Shown here: positions 1-8,482 of the stretch, piece after piece | Layout of the letters: every line of letters begins with the position of its first letter | Numbering within the stretch: position 1 is the stretch's first letter | Program-made: the position numbers and the translations under genes | Assembly: GCA_963840785.1 (NCBI GenBank) | Contig: CAWJAF010000003.1 | Span: 310,001 to 374,000 of the forward strand | Direction of reading: 5' to 3' | Length of the DNA stretch: 64,000 nucleotides | Origin: JALYOK01 sp963840785 | Lineage (GTDB): Bacteria > Pseudomonadota > Gammaproteobacteria > Burkholderiales > JALYOK01 | Notes under the pieces: model-generated | What the model saw: only the letters and a program-made list of their open reading frames with translations | The model's database searches: none | Told to the model about the DNA's origin: nothing

Positions 1-1913
1 GCTGGCCGCCGGAAAGGCCAACACCTTGTTCGCCAATCATCATGTCGTACCCGCGCGGATGACTCGAGGCAAACGCATTAACGCCGAACGCGGTTGCGAC
101 TTTAACCATCGAATCATCGTCGACGCCGGGATTGCCCGCCTTTAAGATTCTCGCGCAATGAGCCATAAAATAAACGAGCTTCTTGGCTGACATACAAAAT
201 ATTGCGGCGCAGATCTGCCGGTTCAATTTGCTGAATATCCACACCATCGGCAATCACGCTGCCTTTTTGCGCGCGAAACAATCCGGCCAATAATTTCAGC
301 AAGGTCGATTTGCCGCTGCCGATACGCCCGAGAATGGCGATGCGCTCACCCTGCGCAATTTGCATATCAATGCCGTTGATCGGCCAGCGGTAAATCCGAC
401 GCCATAGCTAAACGCCAATTCTTTGGTCGCGAGATTTCCGGTGAGTGTCGGCTTATGCAAATAATGACGGCTTGTTCGCGATCAGTCGGCGTGGCCATGA
501 CTTTATTAAGCATCGTCAGCGCCATTCGCGCTTGTTGGAACCGCACTGCGAAGCCGGTCAGACTGCTGATCGGCGCCATGGCACGGCCCAAGCAAAATGA
601 CTGAACCGATCAGCGCGCCCATGGTCAATTTTCCGTCGCCAATGATGATAGACACCCCACACCACCATCATCACCGTGCACAGCGATTGCACCACATACG
701 CAAAATTCAGAACGAAACTCGTGATCAACCGGCTTTTCATCGCAGTACGCGAGGTTACCGCACTGGAAATTCATACTTACCTTGCATGAATCCTTCGGCA
801 CGCAACGCTTTAATTGTTTCGCCAGCCTTCGACAGCCTCAACCAACAGGCCATGCTTCATTGACGACTCGCGCATATTTTCATTAACATAATCGCGACAA
901 CGGAATCTGCGCAACCCGGCAACAATCACCATGACGGGAATGGCAAGCAACGGCACCCAAAACAGCGGCCCGGCAATCATGGAAATGACCCAGATGAATA
1001 AAAACAAAAACGGCAAATCGGTAATCGCGACCAAGGTCGACAGAAGTGACGAAATCACGCAACGATTCAAATTCTCGCAAATTATTCGCAAAGGAGCCCG
1101 CCGAAGCGGCGCGAAATTCAAGGCGAGACATTAAGGCTTGACGAAACATTTTTGCGCCAAGAACCAGATCCGCTTTTTTTCCGGCATTATCGATCAGCCA
1201 GCCGCGCAATAAGCGCGCGACAAACTCGAACAGCAAGCGCAATCGAAACGCCAATGGCCAACGTCCATAGCGTGACGTAGGCTTGATTGGAAATCACACG
1301 ATCGTAAACGTTCATAGTGAAAAAAGTTCCGGCCAAAGCGAGAATGTTGATCAGCAGCGCGGCCAATGCGGCTTCGACGATAATAGGACTTGTAGCTCCA
1401 CAACGTGCTCCAAAACCAATGTCCCGGCGAGCGGTTTGACATCGATACCTGAGCGTTCGTCTGGCTTAAGATCGGGCTTCACGAAATAACAACGCCCGGT
1501 ATATTCATCGCGCAGATCGGCAAGATCGACAGATCACTTCCTGCATGCCGGTTTCCGGCAGTAAGACCACGGCGCGCTTTTCATCCAAGCGCTTTAAAAA
1601 AACACAAGCTTGGTTATCGCGTAATTCCAGCAACACCGGCAAAACAAATCAGAAATGTCCTGCAGGCCACGCTGCTTCATGGTCGCCTTGCAGCCGTTCG
1701 CGTCGGCGATACGAATCAAGAATTCCGGCAGTAATGCGTTCTTTAATCGGGCATGCCCGTCACTAATACTTCTTCACTTTTCGTGATCCCGTAATGTTGC
1801 AACAACAGCGAAAATGATGTCAGCAGCGAATCGCCTTTGTCGCCTCGAAATGTTGCTTGATTGGCGCTTATGCCGGGTTCGGTACTATGAATGTAAGAAG
1901 GTTCGGCGGCCAT
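1..1913 (-). CDS. Type I secretion ABC exporter (LapB-like), frameshifted, partial
   Basis: Inner-membrane ATPase/permease that powers type I export of adhesin-like proteins. Pieces in successive frames read as one protein. It starts at ATG 1913 (SD TAGGAG) with a C39-peptidase-like region, then a transmembrane domain (FTMNVYDRVISNQAYVT-like text near 1330-1260, further helices to about 560). The nucleotide-binding domain follows, with Walker A GRIGSGKST (about 320-300), a Q-loop region and the LSGGQ signature at 2-16, exactly at the window edge. The N-terminal peptidase-like region shows no convincing catalytic Cys, as in LapB-type exporters. At least six frame changes interrupt it. Walker B and the rest lie outside the window. 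It begins 16 bases after the tolC-like gene, so the two form an operon; a membrane-fusion (HlyD-type) gene is expected further left. Either indel errors or a real pseudogene; I favour errors. Confidence 0.8.
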
Positions 1914-1929
1914 GGTGGCTCCTATTTGA

Positions 1930-3270
1930 TTATCTTGCAGCGGGTTTCGACGTTGCGCGGCGCATCTTTCTCGATGCCGAACGCGGCGTTGCGACGCCGA
2001 GCCATTGCGTCAACTGGGCGAGGCTGCCGAGCAGCCGATACTGCGATTGCAATAAATCCATGCGATCGGTCTCGGCGCTGGAGCGCGTTTGAAACAATTC
2101 ATTTTCAGCATTGAGCAAATCTAGCATCGTGCGCCGTCCGATTTTAAATTGCTGCCAATAAACATCGCGTACTTTAGAATTTTGCTTCGCGAGATCGTCC
2201 CAAGCGCTAATGCGTCCGCGGCGGGTTTCGATGGCGTACCAAAAGCGCGCTATTTCGTTGGATAAATCGCGCCGCACCGCTTCAACATTGTCCTTTGCCG
2301 CGTTCAGTTGTTCCGCCGCCGCTTGCGATCCGGCTTTTCCTGCGCCGCCGTCGAACGGATTCCATTGCACGGCCAAGCGAACATCATACCGCGCAGATAG
2401 TCGCGGTGGCCTTCCAAATCTTGCGGGCTATTGATCGTACCCTGGAAATCGACTCGCGGCTTAGACCAAGCTGCGGCGATATCCGAGGCGCGCCGAGCCG
2501 TTTGAATATCCGCCCGCGCCGCTTTGAGGGAAGGATGCAGATTCGAGTTGCTCCAGCGCCGGCTCGTTGCGATCGGCGGAATCGCCTTCGCAGGATCGGC
2601 CGGCAGCATCAATTTAGCGGGGCCAATAGCCGGCCAGCGATTCCAGGGATGCGCGCGCTTCTTGCAGCGCGCCGCTGCGCGAAGATAGCGTCACTTTTGC
2701 CTGCTGCAAACGCGCACCCGCCTGCGCCAGATCGAACGCTCGCCCTTTATCAAACTTAACGATTTCCTGCGTTTTGTTGTACAGATCGGTATGCGCATCG
2801 ACGTTTTGGCTAGCCAGCAGTGCCAGTTTTTCTTGCTTCAGTACTTCAATGTAAACGTCGGTTATCTGCGATGCGAGTTGATCTTCGGTTAGTTTCCCCC
2901 GCTCGGATGCCGTTAGAAAACGCGCTTTTTGCCGATCAATTTCGTTATCGGTTCGATTTCCATCAAATAACAAATAGGTGCCCCGCACGCCAAAATCACC
3001 CGCGGCGTTATATTTTTTTGTTTCACTGTTGTATGAACGGCCGGGATCGGCTATTAAACCAAATTTAGGATTGTTGCCAGCTTCCGCTTGTTCAATTTCA
3101 TATTGCACCGAACGTGCGGTGGAACGCGCCGACTTAACCCTAGGATGGGTTTTCAATACTTGGCCCACAACCTGGGCAAGAGTTTCCGCCTTCGCCGGTA
3201 AACCGAAAGCAAACAACAAAGGGAAAAGTGCCAGTCGCGTTAACAGTCTACAAAGTTGTTGAGGTCGCAT
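1930..3270 (-). CDS. TolC-family outer-membrane channel of the type I system, frameshifted
   Basis: Outer-membrane efflux/secretion duct that would pair with the downstream ABC exporter. It starts at ATG 3270 with a signal peptide ending near AKA|ETLAQ. It then carries TolC-type repeats with long amphipathic helices (FDKGRAFDLAQAGARLQQAK) and a C-terminal half containing IGRRTMLDLLNAENELFQT, a motif typical of LapE/TolC-like OEP proteins. The reading frame changes near 2613 and again near 2380, giving three pieces; joined they give about 445 residues, the normal family length. The gene lies directly upstream of the ABC exporter (16-base gap). The homology is clear; only functional intactness is uncertain. 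Confidence 0.85.
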
Positions 3271-3332
3271 TCTTGATTGGATTCAAAATTATTTGGTTAC
3301 TTTATCAGATGTCTCTAGTGAAAACACAAATT

Positions 3333-3575
3333 TCAATTGTTAGTAATTGAACAAAATAAACTTTTTGGAAATTTGCATAGGTCACTTGTAGCGTACAACC
3401 CGGGAATTAAATTTCCACGCGAAGAACGACCCGGCTGACGGATCCCAGCCTTAGACGGCGGCGCTAGATTGTCGCCAAACAATTTCTCGACGACAAGCAA
3501 TTGCTCTCGCTGCGACTGCGCGAAGAGATTCGAATTGTAAGGAACGGTATCGTAGGTTGTTTCGCTCATCGTCAT
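3333..3575 (-). pseudogene. Remnant N-terminus of a second regulatory-domain methyltransferase
   Basis: An 80-codon frame whose first 60 residues align with the start of the methyltransferase next door: SQREQLLVVEKLFGDNL against SQPEQLATIATIFGLAP, then SSRGNLIP against SAGGNLIP. The motif I sequence expected here (VLELGCSSGG) has decayed to GIRQPGRSSRG, and the similarity ends abruptly after about 60 residues. The conserved first half suggests a full-length gene stood here and was truncated by deletion. What follows is AT-rich sequence without coding character. It is unlikely to encode a working enzyme. Confidence 0.6.
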
Positions 3576-3831
3576 TTATCGGTTGCGCGGCCATTAACAC
3601 AAGCGCAGGTGAAGTCCGCAGGTTCTAAGATTAAACGAGCCTAATATTACGTTAAAACAATAATTTACGGAACCAATTTATTAAATTACTTAATAGGGAA
3701 AACTACTAAAACTCATTAAGGGAATTCGGAATTTTCCTATACAACTCATCGCCTCAGTGGCCTAGAAACACAAGGCTTTCATTGACCAAAAAACGAAACC
3801 TCAACGGACTCGAAGGCGATTGGGATCGTTA

Positions 3832-5397
3832 TCAATGAACCAGCAGCGCTAGCGTTTGGAATTTTTTCAATGAATCGGCAAGGAGTTTTTCGACGATTGG
3901 AAAAATTTCCGGCGCTTCGCTTAACTGAATATTGTCACGCATCAACGTCAGTTTCCCCTGCACGATAAGTACAACCAAGGCTCGGACGAGTTCATCGATC
4001 TGAGTTTTGCCGTCAAGAAGTGCTAGAATCCGCGCCTCAATTTCGCTAAGCTCAATACTTTCGTGACGCTGATTCAGAACCGTCAGGACATTTTTTGAAG
4101 CAAGAAAGTGAGCAGGCGAAAAGGCCATGGGTTCACCTCGATCACATTTAGAATTTGCAGTAGGCTCCAGGTGCAAAAAAACGGCACCATCCAACGCGAA
4201 GCTTAGCAAGACGTCGCCGATTCTTCGTAGTTCTGCGTCGGCAAGGACAACGTTTCGTCGCAACTGGTTTCGAATTCCGGCGAGCAAATCGTCGTAGGTT
4301 AGCGCAAGCGGATAACTTTGAAAAAAGGTCATCAGCATCGCTTTTAGGACAGGCGCGTCGAGGTTAACGGAACGTCCAACGGGGTCACGAAACGCCATTG
4401 CTTCCCGAGTCTCTAAAGACGCCGAGGACGTCGGCGACATGGCGCAAGAAAACAAGAAAGGCTGCAAACACGTCGGCGAGATGGTGCGCTTCACCTGTTT
4501 CATTGACTTCTGATGAATCAATAAAGTCTGACGAAAGGATCGATTCTGAAAAAAATCCAAATACTGCTGGGTTTCAAGCAAATTTCCTCGCGAGAGCTTT
4601 TTGAGAGCATCGGCGAAATTGGCGCTAATTCGACTCAGAGCCAGGTCGGAGATACTGGCTTCACCCAAAAAACCTAGCCGATGTTCCTGGGCTCGCCCGA
4701 TAAATTCGCAAAAATAGCAAGGTCGAATTTCTTTATCAAAATATTCTCGGTAGAAAGTTCGTTCCGACGCGCGACTAACGATTTTTTCCTCATCACGCAA
4801 CATTCGACCAAAGTGACTGTTTTCGTCGAATGCATTTTGCAAAAGCGCAAAGGCGCTGCGGGCTTGCTTGAACTTTTGCGCCGGCTGACCCGATTTTTCT
4901 ATCTGAAAAAACATAGCGTCACGTACGACTTCACGTTGTTTCCAGCCGGGATAGGTGTTGTAACTTACGTAGGCGATGCCCTGCTCTGCTAAATTCTCAC
5001 TGATCACCTTGAGAATGGTGCTCTGAGCACGTTGCGGCTCCCTTGAATACCTATCGTGGCAAATGATGTAGTCGAATTTCTGCTTGCTTGGCCGAAGTGC
5101 GGTGAAATCAGCGTGATACAACTTGATATTTGTGAGGCCAAGCGCGTGAATTGTTTGTCGAGCGGCTTCAACATACTCAAGCCGTGGTTCGATGCCTGAA
5201 AACGCTGCCTCGGGATAGCGTGAAGCAAGGGGAATGAGATTCCCACCTGCAGAACAACCCAGTTCGAGAACCCGCGAGCGGGAGGGCAGCGCAGGTGCGA
5301 GACCAAAAATCGTCGCGATTGTGGCTAGTTGTTCTGGCTGGGAAAGGCTAGACACGCCTTCCAACAGGAAAGCTTCGTCAAGGCGTGACATGTCCAA
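3832..5397 (-). CDS. SAM-dependent methyltransferase with regulatory domain
   Basis: A 521-residue class I methyltransferase. Motif I VLELGCSAGGNLIPLA lies at about residues 43-58, the acidic post-motif FSGIEPRLEYVEAARQ follows, and HDRYS is in the motif IV position. The middle and C-terminal parts resemble the predicted methyltransferase regulatory domain (PF10119 type) of protein-lysine methyltransferases such as rickettsial PKMT (YVSYNTYPGWKQREVVRDAM is a family hallmark). The domain is degraded around residues 300-320 (CLQPFLFSCAMSPTSSAS), where relatives keep a clear motif, so a compensated double frameshift is possible. It sits between the candidate secreted protein and the secretion genes, which suggests it modifies the exported protein or a partner; that is inference from context. 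Confidence 0.75.
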   Translation of the reverse strand: MDMSRLDEAFLLEGVSSLSQPEQLATIATIFGLAPALPSRSRVLELGCSAGGNLIPLASRYPEAAFSGIEPRLEYVEAARQTIHALGLTNIKLYHADFTALRPSKQKFDYIICHDRYSREPQRAQSTILKVISENLAEQGIAYVSYNTYPGWKQREVVRDAMFFQIEKSGQPAQKFKQARSAFALLQNAFDENSHFGRMLRDEEKIVSRASERTFYREYFDKEIRPCYFCEFIGRAQEHRLGFLGEASISDLALSRISANFADALKKLSRGNLLETQQYLDFFQNRSFRQTLLIHQKSMKQVKRTISPTCLQPFLFSCAMSPTSSASLETREAMAFRDPVGRSVNLDAPVLKAMLMTFFQSYPLALTYDDLLAGIRNQLRRNVVLADAELRRIGDVLLSFALDGAVFLHLEPTANSKCDRGEPMAFSPAHFLASKNVLTVLNQRHESIELSEIEARILALLDGKTQIDELVRALVVLIVQGKLTLMRDNIQLSEAPEIFPIVEKLLADSLKKFQTLALLVH

Positions 5398-5518
5398 AAT
5401 TATGTCGCCTCGATGACGCGGATTTTACGCTTTGTGAGAAACATGGTTAGATAAACAATCATATTTCGTCAACAAGCCCGACCTATCGAATTATCGACTT
5501 TCGAAGGAATTAAAAAGT

Positions 5519-5547
5519 CAAAACCCCAATTGCAGGTTGGGGTTTTG
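5519..5547 (-). terminator. Rho-independent terminator after the BapA-like gene
   Basis: Eleven-base inverted repeat (CAAAACCCCAA / TTGGGGTTTTG) with a 7-base loop. Read on the minus strand it is followed by ACTTTTTAATT, a short T tract. It lies 50 bases past the stop of the 480-residue gene, so that gene is probably transcribed separately from the methyltransferase. Confidence 0.75.
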
Positions 5548-5596
5548 GCTTCCTCTTTGCCCTTAGCTTCTGCTCGGGGCTAGCGACGCAAGTATG

Positions 5597-7039
5597 CTAT
5601 GCCGACTGCGGCACCTGGTCATGCAAATCGCCAACCAAACTTGCTACCGAGCTTGTCGACACGGCCGGCGTATTCGCCCGACCGATCGTGCCGCCGGACA
5701 ATAGGTCTGAGGCGAAGATGACGCCGCCATCGCCGCCGACCAACGCCCCGCCGTTAACGATGGGAATTACGATATCATTGGTTGCAGTCAGGCCACCTTT
5801 ATCCGTTGTTGTCATGATAAGCTTGACATCTCGAAATGTTCCGAGAGGCTCTTCATCGTGCCAAACGATCGTACCAAGGAGTAAATTGATATTTTCTTGG
5901 GTCTCGGTCAGCGTTAGTGTCCCGCTACCGTTTCCATTAATCGCACCGGCACCCAATCCGCTTAACTCATCAACGGACAATTTCCCGTCATTTGTAGTGA
6001 TAACGACGCGGTCAAGTTTATGCGATTCCAACCCCGTCGAATTGTCGACGTCCGACACCGATAAATCCAGGCCGTCCAATTTGCTAATGGCCAAATCGCC
6101 AAATACGACGTCCGGGAGTCGAGCCGATGCCTCATTATTTAGCGGGACATCATTTAATGCGTTAACCGGGGCATCATTTACGGCGTTAACCGCAAATACT
6201 ACATCTGCTGTAGTCACATTCCCCGCGCCGTCCTTCATCTGAATAGTCGTAACGACGGTTCCAAACTTGTTCGCCCCACTATCTGTAAGTTGCAATGTGG
6301 GAACGCCGCTACCATCAAGCACGATACGGACATCGTCGTTACCATCATTGCTCGCATCATCATCAATGACAACATCAAAACCGTCGGCCGATTTAATTTT
6401 TGCACTGACGATTTGAACATTACTTTGTCCACCATCATCGCTGGCGTTTATCGTTGCAGCGCTTATCTTGATCGGCGCAAAATCTTCATTCGCTGCCGCG
6501 GGTGCGCCGGCCCTGGGGCCGGAATCACTACTACCACCGCTGCCGCTATGTGATAGCGCAGCGAGCGCGCCGATGCCGAGCAGCGCGCCGATGATTGCGG
6601 CCCCCGAATGGTCATCCCCGCCAGCAGCGGCAGTTGTTGCAGGCGTAGTCACCGGCGCCGCCGCGCTGTCGCCTAATACGGCACCAGCCTGACCGGCGTC
6701 GGCCCAAATTACGCAGGTACCCGAATCAATATCTTTAGCCGGAATGTAGGCAGAATCCGCTGCGCTGTAGGCTTGGCCGTTAACCAACTCCGTTAACCTT
6801 GAGTCGCTAACCGTACACCATTCCTCGATTTCAAATTTAGTACCATCGGGGAAATCGAAAACGACAGAATTTCCTTTACGGGCAATTTTAGTTCCCGCCG
6901 GCAACTCTTCCTTCCCGTCTACCAGAATTTTATAAAAATTATTTGCTTCCGCCGAATGCTTTCCGCCGGGCTTGTAATCGAATGTTTTTGCACTGCCGCC
7001 ATTGCGCGGTTGCGCGATTAGCTTGATCTCCGAAGCCAT
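5597..7039 (-). CDS. Small type I-secreted adhesin-like protein (BapA-prefix, VNDAPV repeat)
   Basis: A 480-residue acidic protein without a Sec signal peptide. Residues 1-125 form a beta-rich N-terminal domain resembling the BapA/LapF prefix (KIARKGNSVVFDFPDGTKFEIEEW). A hydrophobic glycine-alanine segment follows at about 145-165 (GAAIIGALLGIGALAALS), as in retention modules of large adhesins. Two beta-sandwich modules come next, the first ending in VNAVNDAPV, a signature of VCBS/cadherin-like repeats. A short unstructured C-terminus (SVASLVGDLHDQVPQSA) may act as the secretion signal. There are no calcium-binding RTX nonapeptides. Start ATG 7039 has the strong SD AGGAGGT. Its position beside the exporter genes makes it the likely substrate. 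It is very short compared with BapA/LapA (thousands of residues). Confidence 0.7.
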   Translation of the reverse strand: MASEIKLIAQPRNGGSAKTFDYKPGGKHSAEANNFYKILVDGKEELPAGTKIARKGNSVVFDFPDGTKFEIEEWCTVSDSRLTELVNGQAYSAADSAYIPAKDIDSGTCVIWADAGQAGAVLGDSAAAPVTTPATTAAAGGDDHSGAAIIGALLGIGALAALSHSGSGGSSDSGPRAGAPAAANEDFAPIKISAATINASDDGGQSNVQIVSAKIKSADGFDVVIDDDASNDGNDDVRIVLDGSGVPTLQLTDSGANKFGTVVTTIQMKDGAGNVTTADVVFAVNAVNDAPVNALNDVPLNNEASARLPDVVFGDLAISKLDGLDLSVSDVDNSTGLESHKLDRVVITTNDGKLSVDELSGLGAGAINGNGSGTLTLTETQENINLLLGTIVWHDEEPLGTFRDVKLIMTTTDKGGLTATNDIVIPIVNGGALVGGDGGVIFASDLLSGGTIGRANTPAVSTSSVASLVGDLHDQVPQSA

Positions 7040-7508
7040 AGATAAACCTCCTAATTATTGACTAACTTGTTATAAAACATCGTCGATTTTCTTTCGGACG
7101 CAACCGCAACCGCTCAAGCGCTAGCGGACGAATGTTCAACACGGCCAAGTCGGTCGTGTTCGCGATTTTTTTTAATATCGCCATTCGTTCCGCGACGGCA
7201 GCGCCCGTCGCTTGTGGCAGTCCAGGATGGCCCTAAACCTGCTTTTATAAGCGTAGAGGAAATGTGGATCGAATGCAAGTCTTTGATGTAACACAAAAAA
7301 TGTGCCCTTGGCGATCTCGCACCCAGCGGTAAAATTAAGCTTAGAAAGACTTTTGGATTGACTTAGTTAGCATCAATACTTGATAAAACTGTTGAAAGCC
7401 GTAAAGCGCGGGAAAATTTAAAACTTACGTCTAACGATACATCCGAATGGCGAACCCTCTCCGCATAAACATCCGCGTCGGCGGCCTGTTAGCAAGGAAT
7501 CACTTTAT
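7040..7508. other. Intergenic region between divergent BapA-like gene and boxR
   Basis: About 470 bases with no convincing gene; short frames here lack a ribosome binding site and similarity to anything known. It must hold the promoter of the minus-strand adhesin-like gene. A weak plus-strand promoter-like pair (TTGACT at 7358, GATAAA at 7382, spacing 18) is present, but the stronger candidate for boxR is closer to the gene. Confidence 0.5.
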
Positions 7509-7571
7509 TTGCTTCAAAACCAAATATGCATTATTATGCGTATCAAATCTTAGTTAGTGCGTTATTGTGCA
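7509..7571 (+). promoter_or_regulatory. boxR promoter with candidate BoxR operator
   Basis: A -35-like TTGCTT (7509-7514) and a -10 TATTAT (7532-7537) are separated by 17 bases. Overlapping the -10 is TGCA-TTATTA-TGCG (7527-7540), and 31 bases downstream is TGCG-TTATTG-TGCA (7558-7571), a near-mirror copy. BoxR/BzdR-type regulators are known to bind TGCA repeats spaced by about six bases. The layout fits autorepression of boxRCB, with boxR starting at 7580. Confidence 0.55.
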
Positions 7572-7579
7572 CATTCGCC

Positions 7580-8482
7580 ATGCCCGACACACTTGAACCC
7601 AGCAGCAAAAGCGTGAGCAACCCCAATACCGATGGGTTCTTGGCAAAATTTGGCGAACGTATTCGTTCGTTGCGTGCACGTCGTGGAATGACACGAAAAA
7701 TGTTGGCACAATATTCTCTCGTTTCGGAACGACATTTGGCGCAGGTGGAGGCGGGCAAAGGTAATATTTCCGTGCTTTTGCTACAACAAATTGCGGCGGC
7801 ACTTAGTTTGCCGATTGCTCATTTTTTTCAAGACGATGTTGATTTGAGCGACGAACGACGAATCATCGATCAAATACTCGCGCGACTGCCGGCGCCTGAG
7901 CTCGGAGAAATTCGTAAGCAATTGGTGCGTGATCATGGCGAATTTCAACAAGAGCGGCGCATTCATATTGCATTAATCGGCTTGCGCGGCGCAGGCAAAT
8001 CAACCCTCGGCTCGCGTTTAGCGAAAGAATTGGACTGCCCGTTCATCGAACTCGATCGCGAAGTCGAGCACCTCGCGGGATTGGGCTTGAGCGAATTGTT
8101 TTCGCTTTACGGCCAGGCCGGTTATCGCCGCTTCGAACGCCGCGCATTAGAAACGGCGCTAAAACAACATGAGCGCGTCGTTATCGCGACAGGCGGCAGC
8201 ATCGTATCCGAAGCCGCTACATTTGATTTGCTACTGTCCGGTTGTTTTACCGTATGGCTGAAAGCCGAGCCGGAAGAACACATGTCGCGCGTCCTCGCGC
8301 AAGGCGACCTGCGACCGATGGCCGGCAACAAAGCGGCGATGGATGATCTTAAGCAAATCCTGCATGGCCGTGCGCCGCTCTATGGCAAGGCCGATCACAG
8401 CGTCGATACCAGTAATCAAACTTTTGATCAAGCGCTGGCACAGCTGGTGCGCTGCGTTAAGCAAGGTAAGGAACCAAAATGA
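7580..8482 (+). CDS. boxR: BoxR-type regulator: HTH plus shikimate-kinase-like domain
   Basis: Transcriptional regulator of aerobic benzoyl-CoA degradation. Counting from ATG 7580 (300 residues), an XRE-type HTH lies near residues 18-80 (FGERIRSLRARRGMTRKMLA, SERHLAQVEAGKGN). After a linker comes a shikimate-kinase-like domain from about 130 to the end, with P-loop GLRGAGKST and an ATGGSIV motif. This fusion is the hallmark of BoxR/BzdR, where the kinase-like part senses benzoyl-CoA. An upstream in-frame ATG at 7526 exists, but it lies inside the candidate promoter/operator and adds an unconserved 18-residue tail, so 7580 is preferred. The stop overlaps the boxC start by four bases (ATGA), giving a coupled operon. 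Confidence 0.9.
   Translation: MPDTLEPSSKSVSNPNTDGFLAKFGERIRSLRARRGMTRKMLAQYSLVSERHLAQVEAGKGNISVLLLQQIAAALSLPIAHFFQDDVDLSDERRIIDQILARLPAPELGEIRKQLVRDHGEFQQERRIHIALIGLRGAGKSTLGSRLAKELDCPFIELDREVEHLAGLGLSELFSLYGQAGYRRFERRALETALKQHERVVIATGGSIVSEAATFDLLLSGCFTVWLKAEPEEHMSRVLAQGDLRPMAGNKAAMDDLKQILHGRAPLYGKADHSVDTSNQTFDQALAQLVRCVKQGKEPK

Noticed and set aside
3333..3575. Independent small protein gene
   Set aside because: It aligns with the start of the neighbouring methyltransferase and loses motif I, so it is a remnant.
7526..7579. Upstream ATG for boxR adding 18 residues
   Set aside because: The extension lies in the candidate promoter and operator, has no SD and is not like known BoxR N-termini.
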